64,000 bases of DNA from contig NZ_LPWA01000109.1 of assembly GCF_001510895.1 (NCBI RefSeq), forward strand, positions 186,001-250,000, given 5' to 3'. The notes beneath the pieces are model-generated. The model was not told the DNA's origin. It searched no databases and saw nothing but the letters and a program-made list of their open reading frames with translations. Each line of letters begins with the position of its first letter. Within the stretch, counting starts at the first letter, position 1. Shown here one piece after another: positions 36,126 through 44,313 of the stretch. Position numbers and translations under genes: made by a program. This DNA comes from Mesorhizobium loti. GTDB taxonomy: Bacteria > Pseudomonadota > Alphaproteobacteria > Rhizobiales > Rhizobiaceae.

Positions 36126-36564
36126 ATCAACCTCGGACCCGCCATCAACCTTAGACTCGCCGGGAGGCCGGCCGCTTCCTGTCGTCCGGGGCACAGGGTT
36201 CTCCTGCAGACGCTACACGTCAGCAGTGTTGTGGACCTCTCGGAAGAGCGGCAGCAAGGTGTCCAGCCGATGTCCCAAAGCTCTGAAAGGCCTGCCGGGT
36301 AGACCAGATCGACCTTTAGCCGATTTACTACTCAATAATGGTAATGGCGAGGATGTTCTCGAAGCTGATATGTTTCGTGCTGACCGGTGACGCGATCGGT
36401 CAGGTGGGTGGAACAGCGATTTGGACAATGCCGGCGGGGTACGAAGGCTTACGCTATCGGCTTGAGCGCGCCTAACAGCTAACTGCCCGAACCTTTTGGA
36501 AAATAAGGCCATTCAGCCGACGCTGAAGGGGTGGTGTCGCGCTGCTGATCGCAAGGATTCCGAG
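36126..36564. other. Divergent promoter region of the exopolysaccharide island
   Basis: These 439 bases lie between the membrane protein and the tyrosine-kinase gene. A perfect inverted repeat CTGACCG-N10-CGGTCAG is at 36380-36403 and could bind a dimeric regulator. The surrounding bases (36325-36480) are less GC-rich than the genes. No gene is supported here. Confidence 0.45.
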
Positions 36565-38661
36565 ATGGCAAGTCCAACTGACAATCCGACGATGATCCGG
36601 GAATTTTTGCCGCTTGACGTCAGGGAGATCGTTGATTTCTTTCTCCGCCGATGGAAGCTTGTGTGCAGTATTGCAGCGATCACCTTCAGCTTATTTGTAT
36701 TCGCCGCCTATGTTATTCCGGCGTCATACACTGGCGTTGCGCAAATCTTACTTGACGCCCCGATCGACTATATGACTCCGCAAGACTATTCCAATTCTGA
36801 TTTTGCCGACAATCCAACATTTATCGAAAGTCAGATTGCAGTCCTGAGATCTGCCTCACTTCTTCAACAGGTCGTCGACAGCCAGAAGCTGACGGAAGAC
36901 CCCAAGATCGGGCCGGCCGCATTGGTATGGCTCCAGACCTCGCTGGGAGTCTCGCGAGTCGGGCTCGGCAACGTCATTGAGCTTGACGTCAGCATGTACG
37001 ATCCAGAAAAAGCAGCATCGCTCGCCAATGCAATTGCCCAGGCCTATGTCGCCGATCGCATAAAGTCCCGTTACGAAGGGGTCCAAAAAGCCTCCACATG
37101 GCTTAGCGACCGGGCCTCATATCTGCGAGCGGAGCTCAGCCGTTCGGAACAGGCTGTCCAGAAATTCCGGATCGATCACAATCTATTGGCGACGCCGGCG
37201 GGCAGCTTGACTGACCAGCAGATGTCCGAATTGAACATCGCCTTGATCAACGCACGCGCCGAATTGTCGGAGAAACGGGCGCAATATCAACAGGTTGACA
37301 AGCTGCGGACTGCCGGCGGCGACATCCAGTCGATGCCCGACGTCTTGCAATCGGTTGTGGTCACCGCACTTCGATCTCAATTGTCTCTGGTGAGCCGGAA
37401 GGAAGCCGACCTCAAATTGAAATACGGCGAACGGCACCCCGATGTCATGGCCGCCCAGGCCGAGCGCCACGACATCGAGGGGCAGATCGCCGCCGAGGTG
37501 CAGCGTCTCATTGGCAATCTGAAGAATGAAGTCGACTCCGCCGAAGCCCGAGAGGCCTCTCTGGCTCGGGCCTTGGGCTCGGTATCCAACCAATCCGAAA
37601 TCGAGGGTCAGGTTGGCGTCCAGCTGCGCGATCTGGAAAGAATTGCCGCAGCGAACAAGGAACTCTTTGAGACGTTCCTGTCACGTGCCAAGCTCACCGA
37701 GGAAAAATCCACCCTGCTCAACAGCGGCGTGCATGTGATCACCGCTGCCGTTGTTCCGATCTCACCAAGCTTCCCGAACAGGTCCCTTTTTGCGGCTCTG
37801 GGCTTGGTCTTCGGCATCTTCTTCGGCGGCGCCGGCGCCGTTCTTCGCGAGCTTTTCGCTTCCGGCTTCATGGCAAAGAAGCAGATCGAGGACGAGCTGG
37901 CCGTTCCGGTTCTTGCGTCCATGCCAAGGATGTCGGGCTGGTCGAAAGACGCCCAGTCCCAGGCGCAGCCGGTGGCCTACCTCGAGCGCAAACCACTATC
38001 CAGATACAGCGAAGCGGTGCGGCGGCTCCGCCTCGGCCTGGAGGCGACGCCGGAATGGGACCGCTCGCCGCGCCTCATGCTCGTGACGTCGGCGATGCCA
38101 GGCGAAGGAAAGACAACTCTGGTGTTGAGCCTGGCCTGCTCGGCCGTGGCCGACGGCAAACGGGTTCTGGTCATCGATGCGGATTTGCGGCTGTCCGCTA
38201 CCACGGCCTTTTTCGGCATGGCGGACAAGGTCGGACTGGTCGACCTTCTCACTTTGCCGGTGAAGGCTGCAAACGCGATTCACCTGGACGAACGCTCGGG
38301 GATTTCCCTTCTGCCTGCCGGCGCAAGGACCCGCAACCCGCCAGCCCTTCTCGCTTCTGCGCGAATGCGCTCGATCCTCGATGAGCTTCGCGGAAAATTC
38401 GACACGGTGATCATCGACGCACCGCCTGTTGGGCCTGCGGCCGATGCCACGATCCTGGCGAGGCATGTCGACAAAGTCGTCTTTGTCGTGAAGTGGCGCG
38501 AGACCTCGCGCGAGGCCGTTGCGGAAGGAATTCGACATCTTGGCGGTCGGTCCAGGATTGCCGGTATCGCCTTGACAATGGTGGATGAACCAAAGCTGCC
38601 GAGATACGGCCGTTACACGTCGCTCGAAAGCAGTGTCTCGGACAGTTACTATCTCAATTAG
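36565..38661 (+). CDS. Wzc/ExoP-like polysaccharide co-polymerase and tyrosine kinase
   Basis: A 698-residue inner-membrane protein that sets chain length and coordinates export of the polysaccharide. It has a Wzz domain bounded by membrane helices at about 29-50 and 407-430, with a coiled-coil periplasmic region between. The cytoplasmic BY-kinase has Walker A SAMPGEGKTTL (about 510-520), Walker A' VLVIDADLR (about 534-542) and Walker B DTVIIDAPPVG (about 612-622). A short tyrosine-bearing tail (YGRY...SDSYYLN) offers autophosphorylation sites. ATG 36565 is preferred over an in-frame TTG at 36496. It is the first gene of the plus-strand island. Confidence 0.9.
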   Translation: MASPTDNPTMIREFLPLDVREIVDFFLRRWKLVCSIAAITFSLFVFAAYVIPASYTGVAQILLDAPIDYMTPQDYSNSDFADNPTFIESQIAVLRSASLLQQVVDSQKLTEDPKIGPAALVWLQTSLGVSRVGLGNVIELDVSMYDPEKAASLANAIAQAYVADRIKSRYEGVQKASTWLSDRASYLRAELSRSEQAVQKFRIDHNLLATPAGSLTDQQMSELNIALINARAELSEKRAQYQQVDKLRTAGGDIQSMPDVLQSVVVTALRSQLSLVSRKEADLKLKYGERHPDVMAAQAERHDIEGQIAAEVQRLIGNLKNEVDSAEAREASLARALGSVSNQSEIEGQVGVQLRDLERIAAANKELFETFLSRAKLTEEKSTLLNSGVHVITAAVVPISPSFPNRSLFAALGLVFGIFFGGAGAVLRELFASGFMAKKQIEDELAVPVLASMPRMSGWSKDAQSQAQPVAYLERKPLSRYSEAVRRLRLGLEATPEWDRSPRLMLVTSAMPGEGKTTLVLSLACSAVADGKRVLVIDADLRLSATTAFFGMADKVGLVDLLTLPVKAANAIHLDERSGISLLPAGARTRNPPALLASARMRSILDELRGKFDTVIIDAPPVGPAADATILARHVDKVVFVVKWRETSREAVAEGIRHLGGRSRIAGIALTMVDEPKLPRYGRYTSLESSVSDSYYLN

Positions 38662-38682
38662 AGAAAGAGGCAGTATTTTTCC

Positions 38683-39246
38683 ATGCTGAACGTCGACTTA
38701 TACCATAATCGGCATCCGGAGCCGCCAGCAAAAAGTCGCGACGGCGAACCCGCCCGTTGGTGCGTGGTTCAGACGCATCAGCACTGCGAAAGCCTGGCCG
38801 AGAGGCATCTGATATCGCAAAACTTTCGAACCTATCTGCCCAAGCGGAAGCGAACCGTTCGCCACGCACGCACAGTCAGAACCGTCTCCAGCGCGTATTT
38901 CGACTGCTATCTCTTCGTCTCCCTGGCCGTCCATCAGCAGAGCTGGTACCCGATCAACTCGACCGTGGGCGTCCGAAAGCTCATCATGAGCAAAGGAATG
39001 CCGATACCGGCGCCTTACGGTGTGGTCGAGTCTTTGATATCGGCAACCGATGACGACGGAATTTTGCATCCGGACATTCTGCTGAGACCAGGCCAAAGAA
39101 TCAGGATCATAGACGGACCGTTTTCGGACCAGCTGGGAATTCTTGACCATGTCGGTAGCGCTGGAGCGGTCAGGATTCTTCTGGATATTATGAACCGCGC
39201 AATTCCAATTACGATCGGCAGAGATAAACTATCGGTACTTTCTTAA
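38683..39246 (+). CDS. NusG-like antiterminator (RfaH/UpxY type)
   Basis: A 187-residue NusG paralogue. The N-terminal NGN domain begins WCVVQTHQHCESLAERHL (about 27-44) and includes FDCYLFVSL (about 72-80). A C-terminal KOW-type domain shows LRPGQRIRIIDGPFSDQLG (about 131-149). Housekeeping NusG is found with secE and rplK; this copy sits inside an exopolysaccharide cluster, as RfaH, UpxY and LoaP do, where they let polymerase read long operons. It lies 21 bases after the tyrosine-kinase gene, and the 385 bases after it have no gene, which could hold its recruitment site. Confidence 0.82.
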   Translation: MLNVDLYHNRHPEPPAKSRDGEPARWCVVQTHQHCESLAERHLISQNFRTYLPKRKRTVRHARTVRTVSSAYFDCYLFVSLAVHQQSWYPINSTVGVRKLIMSKGMPIPAPYGVVESLISATDDDGILHPDILLRPGQRIRIIDGPFSDQLGILDHVGSAGAVRILLDIMNRAIPITIGRDKLSVLS

Positions 39247-39631
39247 TACTTATTGCGAACTTTCATTTGATGTTTGCTGGTGGGATTTTCTGGTGGGAAA
39301 AACCGAATCCACTCGGCGTGAAATGATGAATTGGCACCCAGTTCACCTTGGGTGCGGCAGCTTGCAAAGGCGGCATCGGAACCTATGGGAGCGCACCGAG
39401 ACGGGCGCAGGTTCGAGCGAAGTCGGCCGCCAAAGTTCCGGCATACACACCTCGATCCGATGTTTTGACGACGCGGGGCGAATAACGCTTTCGCGGCAAA
39501 TCGCAGGAAATCCATTGCTGCCCGCATCCAAATCCAAACCGGCGAGCTATCCCCCCGCGCCCCCCGGGGAGCTTCGCGATGGCCGGCAGCCGCAGCACCG
39601 TCGTCGCTGGTCTTCGGAAGGAAAGCCAAGG
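39247..39631. other. Long untranslated stretch after the NusG-like gene
   Basis: No gene is supported in these 385 bases. An in-frame extension of the next gene reaches back to a GTG at 39293, but the extra residues are low-complexity and lack a family match. The first 60 bases are AT-rich for this genome. In loci with RfaH/LoaP-type factors the site that loads the factor lies in such a leader; no known ops sequence was recognised. Confidence 0.4.
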
Positions 39632-41146
39632 ATGGTCACAGAAGCGTTGGCGCCGGGGGCGAATGTCTCTGCGCCGGCCCCTTCGCTAGGCTTGGGCCCG
39701 TCGGGCAGCCGGGCAGACGCAGGGCCATCTCAAATTAACGGAAGCGCTTTGCCGCCCGTCGAGCCGGCAACGATGCTGCCGATTGCCGTCGAACTGTTTC
39801 GAGCGTTCAATAAAGCCGGCCTGAAATACGGAATAATCCAGGATCTGACATCTTTACATGACGGACTGTCTGGCCGGGACGATCTGGATGTCCTCTTGGA
39901 CAAGCACGACTACCCGGCCTTCTGCTCGATCGTAAGTCAGCTGCACGGCCGTCGCAGCGTCAGCCTGTCCTGTTACGACAATGTCTGCGCCGGCCGCGAA
40001 GACTGGTTCCTGCCTGATTTCTCGCGTGGCCGCTATCTGCATCTCGACATGCATATAGGCGGCCGGGTCGGCAGGGAATTTCGCAAGCGCTATCCGGTAT
40101 TCGATTATCCGGCGATTAGGGGCTGGGGGTCGATCAGCATCGACGGCGTGTCGATTCCGGTGGTCTCCCCTGAAGATGAGCTTCGCATAACGATAGCCCG
40201 TTTCGCCTTCCGGGCCGGGGCGCCGCCGTGGAGACAATGGATCAGCGTCGGCGATAGTTGGAAGGACCAATTTGCACGCGTGCCGTTTCTGTCCAGCGAA
40301 TCCGGATTGCGTGTGGTGGAATATGAACTTGGCGGCGGGAGAACGGTGAGCTGCAGGTTCCTGCAAAGCGCCGAAGTTTTGGCCGCCCATCGCGGGGATC
40401 TCGCCAGGCTGCGGCGTTCGATCCGGGAAATGTCCGGTTTCACCGGACGCTATGCGGTGGCCGATGCCGCGGTCCATCTGGCCCGCAAGACCTCATATCT
40501 CGCCCTGAGGCTCCTTCAGCGCTGGATGCCCGGCAGCTTTCCACCGAAGCGACGGCCCGCGGCCGGTGGATTTGTGGTGGCGCTGATAGGTCCCGACGGC
40601 ATGGGCAAGAGCACCCAGGCTGACCGGCTGACACAGATTTTTCGATGGAAATTCGGCTGCGCGCAAGCCTATGTCGGAACCGGCGACGGCAATGGATGGT
40701 GGCTTCGCAAGGCGTTGCAGGGTCTGGTTTTTCCCCATAGACGCCGCCTCAAGTCCCTGGCCCGCCACGATGGCAAGGATTCCCTCGGCCGGAACGGAGC
40801 CAAGGAGGGCGTTGCCGCCGCCGCGTTGGCATTGTGGGCGGTTTTGATCGCGTTTGAACGATACGCTGTCGTGAAACGCGCACATCGATGGGCGACGCGC
40901 GGCGTGATCGTCATTTGCGACAGGTGGCCGCAGGCGCTCCACAGGGGATATCTAGACGGGCCAACCATCCCACCGCACCTGTTCTCCGTTCCGGGCTTGT
41001 CAGTCCTCGCCCGGCTCGAGCAGCGGCTCTACCAGAAGATGGCGGAATGCCGGCCGCACCTCACTTTGCACCTCTCTCGAATTTTGCCGTCTCCGCGCAG
41101 CGAAAGCCGGGAGACATCAAAAAAGAAGCATTCGATGCGCGGCTAG
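39632..41146 (+). CDS. Nucleotidyltransferase-like + thymidylate-kinase-like fusion (frameshifted C-terminus)
   Basis: A two-part protein. The first part (about residues 50-280) has a nucleotidyltransferase-like core with GRDDLDVLLDKHDYPAF (about 86-102). The second begins with FVVALIGPDGMGKSTQADRL (about 313-332), the P-loop of a thymidylate-kinase-like domain, with VIVICDRWP later. The frame ends at 41146 with a non-family tail. One missing base near 41069-41085 would instead continue into AVSAQRKPGDIKKEAFDARL and end at 41259, a better match to kinase C-termini; corrected length is about 543. Such kinases in polysaccharide loci may act on a sugar-nucleotide or lipid-linked substrate. The substrate is unknown. 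Confidence 0.7.
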   Translation: MVTEALAPGANVSAPAPSLGLGPSGSRADAGPSQINGSALPPVEPATMLPIAVELFRAFNKAGLKYGIIQDLTSLHDGLSGRDDLDVLLDKHDYPAFCSIVSQLHGRRSVSLSCYDNVCAGREDWFLPDFSRGRYLHLDMHIGGRVGREFRKRYPVFDYPAIRGWGSISIDGVSIPVVSPEDELRITIARFAFRAGAPPWRQWISVGDSWKDQFARVPFLSSESGLRVVEYELGGGRTVSCRFLQSAEVLAAHRGDLARLRRSIREMSGFTGRYAVADAAVHLARKTSYLALRLLQRWMPGSFPPKRRPAAGGFVVALIGPDGMGKSTQADRLTQIFRWKFGCAQAYVGTGDGNGWWLRKALQGLVFPHRRRLKSLARHDGKDSLGRNGAKEGVAAAALALWAVLIAFERYAVVKRAHRWATRGVIVICDRWPQALHRGYLDGPTIPPHLFSVPGLSVLARLEQRLYQKMAECRPHLTLHLSRILPSPRSESRETSKKKHSMRG

Positions 41147-41443
41147 CGCTGATGGCGGAATTACGAGCCAGGGACAAGAACATCCGAACTGTTGATGCCA
41201 GCGCCGGCATAGAGGCGGTCGGACGGGAACTGTTCAGGCATATCTGGCTGTCTTTGTAAGAGGCAGAGCGCGGGAGGCTCGGCGGGCATCCCTTTCCCAA
41301 CAGACGCAGATTTTCCCGCGATCGCGGCAGGCGACAGGCGATCCCAGCCAAGCGCGCGAAAGCCGAAGCCGCTGAGCGCTCCCACTCGATGCATTCGATC
41401 CTCCACGCCAGCCCCGGCCTCGCATCCCCCGAGGTATAAGCAA

Positions 41444-42664
41444 ATGAAGATCGTTCATGTGCTCACCCGACTGCTTCGGGCAGGCTCCGAAGAGAACACC
41501 TTGGCTTGCTGTCTCGCTCAGGCGCGGCACGGCCACGAGGTGCTGCTCGTCCATGGCGAAGAATACGACCCGGGTTTAAGGGTGTCCGTCGCCGGGGCCC
41601 TTCGGGTGGTGACGCTCGGAAAACTCATCAACTCGATTTCGCCGTCGCGTGACGTTTCTGCGTTCGGGCAACTCACGCGCCTTATGCGCGATTGGCAACC
41701 CGACATCGTGCACACACATCAAAGCAAAGCCGGCATCATCGGCCGTCTCGCCGCCAGGGAAGCCCATATCCCGGGCATCATACATGGCGTGCACATTTTG
41801 CCGTTCGTGCATGTGGGCACTGCGCAGAGGCTGATATTCCTGGCTGCCGAACGCCTGGCCGCGAGGTTCACGCGCGCTTACATCGATGTCAGCCAGGCCA
41901 TGCGCGACATTTGCGTCGCCAATCATTTAGGCCGCCCCGATCAGCATCATGTCGTCCATTCCGGCTTCGATCTGGCACGTTTCGCGAACGCGAAATGGCC
42001 GCAAGAACCGCATCTGCTGCTGGGGACGGCGGTCGGCGAGCCAAAGCCACCGGTTGTCCTGATGCTGGCCGCGCTGGAACCGAGAAAACGCCACGTCGAG
42101 TTCATTGAAGCATTTGGGCAGGTCGTCGACCGAATTCCGAACGTGCGACTGCTGGTCGCCGGCGAAGGGTCGGCGCGAGCCGCGGTTGAATCGGCGATCG
42201 AACGATCCCCGTTCGCGAACAGCGTTCGCATGATCGGCCATCATCGCGAGCCGGAACGTCTGATCAGCCTGGCGGATGTGTGCGTGCTGACGTCCATGCG
42301 GGAAGGGTTGCCCCGCGTCATGATGCAGTATCTGGCGGGCGGTCGAGCCAGTGTGATCTCTCACTTGCCCGGAGTGGAAGAAGTTGTGAAGCATGGCGTG
42401 AATGGAATTGTGACGCCGTCGGATGACGTGGGCGCCGCTGCGGCGGCAGTCGCCGATCTTCTCGAGAACCGGCATTATCGCGCTCGGCTGGCTGACGGCG
42501 CGAAGCTCACCGATCTTTCGTCCTGGGGGCTGGATTCCATGTGCGAAAGGGTCGAGCTGATCTATCAATCCGTCCTTGAGTCAGCCTCTGCAGCCGCAAA
42601 GCCAAACGAGAGGCGAATTCGCGACGGCCTGGCCAAGCAAACCCTGGAGCTGCCCGGATCTTGA
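41444..42664 (+). CDS. GT4-family glycosyltransferase
   Basis: A 406-residue GT-B retaining glycosyltransferase. The N-terminal half starts MKIVHVLTRLLRAGSEENTL and includes DIVHTHQSKAGIIGRLAA. The C-terminal half has VLMLAALEPRKRHVEFIEAF and LVAGEGSARA, with MREGLPRVMMQYLAGG at about 284-300. In the E-x7-E motif of that region the second glutamate is glutamine (E287, Q295), an unusual but tolerated change near the nucleotide-sugar phosphate site. It would add a sugar to a lipid-linked precursor at the cytoplasmic face of the inner membrane. Confidence 0.86.
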   Translation: MKIVHVLTRLLRAGSEENTLACCLAQARHGHEVLLVHGEEYDPGLRVSVAGALRVVTLGKLINSISPSRDVSAFGQLTRLMRDWQPDIVHTHQSKAGIIGRLAAREAHIPGIIHGVHILPFVHVGTAQRLIFLAAERLAARFTRAYIDVSQAMRDICVANHLGRPDQHHVVHSGFDLARFANAKWPQEPHLLLGTAVGEPKPPVVLMLAALEPRKRHVEFIEAFGQVVDRIPNVRLLVAGEGSARAAVESAIERSPFANSVRMIGHHREPERLISLADVCVLTSMREGLPRVMMQYLAGGRASVISHLPGVEEVVKHGVNGIVTPSDDVGAAAAAVADLLENRHYRARLADGAKLTDLSSWGLDSMCERVELIYQSVLESASAAAKPNERRIRDGLAKQTLELPGS

Positions 42665-42801
42665 ACAGCCTTTTGTTCCTCCGACCGAGCGCGGAGTTGC
42701 AAGCCTATTTCTCAACAGAACGAATCCCCTGCTGCCACGCTCAGGCCGACGAATGTCGGCCGATCGTGACGGCAGCTGTCAAGGCAAGCGGAGAACAGAC
42801 G

Positions 42802-44289
42802 ATGTGTTTGCGTGCTGACCAGCAATTTCCATCCCAGCCCTTGCGAAAGAAGAGCTGGAGCCAACGGCTCTTTACCGGATTCGAACCCGCGGCCGGTCGC
42901 GTGTTCGCAATGATTGGCCTCGCCCTTGCTCTTGTCCTGCTCACCGCGAATGCATCGCGCGCGGATGGATATGCTTTCGACACCGGTGACATCTTGCGGA
43001 TATCCGTGATCGGCGAGGCGTCCTATCCGCTGGATGTGGTGGTCGACGATCGAGGCTCGATATCGCTGCCCATGTTGGGCGATATCCAGGCGCGCGGCCT
43101 CACCACCGTTGCCCTTTCGCAGGCCATTGAAAACGCATTTCGGCAGCAGAAGCTCATCCTTGAGCCGTTCGTGAAGGTGGAGATCGGTCAATACCGGCCA
43201 TTCTTCATTTCCGGAACGGTGGCGCATCCCGGATCATACCCGTTCCAACCGGGAATTACGGTTCGCCACGCGCTCGCCATAGCGGGCGGCTTTCGGGCCA
43301 GCGTAGTGGGAAACACGGAGCCGGCCCTGCAAATAGCTGACCTGCGCAGCACTCGCGCAAATCTGGCGATTGAAGAATATCGCCTGAAGGTTCGGCTCGC
43401 CCGGCTCCAGGCGGAAAGCCGCGAAGACAAAACCTTCGTTGCTCCGCCGGATCCGCCGGTCGAATTCGGCGGGCACCTGATTGCCGACATCATCGCGTCC
43501 GAACAGGCCCAGTTGAACGCTCGGCTTGCCGCGTATCGGGACGACGTTTCCTTCCTCGAGGCCTCACTGGATCGGACGAAGAAGGAAGCTGATATGGTCG
43601 CCGCCACCAGAGAGGAACGGGAAAAGACCGCGAACCTTCAACTTGAAGAATTGCAGTCTGCCCGCTCATTGCGGGAAAAAGGTTTGATAACGAACACGAA
43701 TGTCAATTCGGCGGAAAGAGCGCATACCAGCTATCGGGCCGAACTGGCGCAGACCGAACTGCAGCAGCAGCAGGTCCAGCAGGAGATGCTGAACGCGCAG
43801 AGCGAACTACGAAAAAAGCGTCAAAGCCACGAGGTGGAGTTGATCGGGCAAACCCAGGACACGCAGGTCGAGCTCGGAAAAGTCCAAAGTCAAATCAGGT
43901 ATGTCGCCGACAAGCTTCTCTTTATCTTTACTTACGGCGAACAGAGGACCTTTGACGACTTGCAAGGCTCGGTGAAGATTTCGATCTTCAGGCGCGACCA
44001 GAAGATCGCCCACGACCTCGTCGCCGACGAAAATACGGAAGTGAAAGCCGGCGACGTCATCGAGGTCTCACTTGTGGCCAACAAGGGGTTCTACGCTCCG
44101 GACTCCGGAACAACGGCGTCCCCGAATGCACAAGGTGCAGCGACCCAGCCACTATCGTCGGCCAATAACACGAGCACATGGCTCGCTTTCTCAAGCAGGG
44201 CAGTTTCAAGCCCCGCTGCCGCCGCTCCGCAAGACTCTCGGTTCGCTGTGCTTGACAGTGCGGAAATCGGTCCGGCCATCGCGCCTTAG
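42802..44289 (+). CDS. Polysaccharide export protein (ExoF/Wza-like, coiled-coil)
   Basis: A 495-residue periplasmic/outer-membrane exporter component. A hydrophobic signal or anchor (about 32-50) is followed by a Poly_export domain (YAFDTGDILRISVIGEASYP, about 54-73) and an SLBB-like segment (FFISGTVAHPGSYPFQPGIT, about 135-154). A long coiled coil (about 250-400) and a second SLBB-like segment follow. There is no lipobox cysteine at a signal-peptidase II site, so it is ExoF/GumB-like rather than a Wza lipoprotein. ATG 42802 is preferred; an in-frame TTG at 42661 overlaps the glycosyltransferase stop. It would form the export conduit with the Wzc-like kinase. Confidence 0.85.
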   Translation: MCLRADQQFPSQPLRKKSWSQRLFTGFEPAAGRVFAMIGLALALVLLTANASRADGYAFDTGDILRISVIGEASYPLDVVVDDRGSISLPMLGDIQARGLTTVALSQAIENAFRQQKLILEPFVKVEIGQYRPFFISGTVAHPGSYPFQPGITVRHALAIAGGFRASVVGNTEPALQIADLRSTRANLAIEEYRLKVRLARLQAESREDKTFVAPPDPPVEFGGHLIADIIASEQAQLNARLAAYRDDVSFLEASLDRTKKEADMVAATREEREKTANLQLEELQSARSLREKGLITNTNVNSAERAHTSYRAELAQTELQQQQVQQEMLNAQSELRKKRQSHEVELIGQTQDTQVELGKVQSQIRYVADKLLFIFTYGEQRTFDDLQGSVKISIFRRDQKIAHDLVADENTEVKAGDVIEVSLVANKGFYAPDSGTTASPNAQGAATQPLSSANNTSTWLAFSSRAVSSPAAAAPQDSRFAVLDSAEIGPAIAP

Positions 44290-44313
44290 GGTCAGGACCT
44301 CATCTCAGGAACT

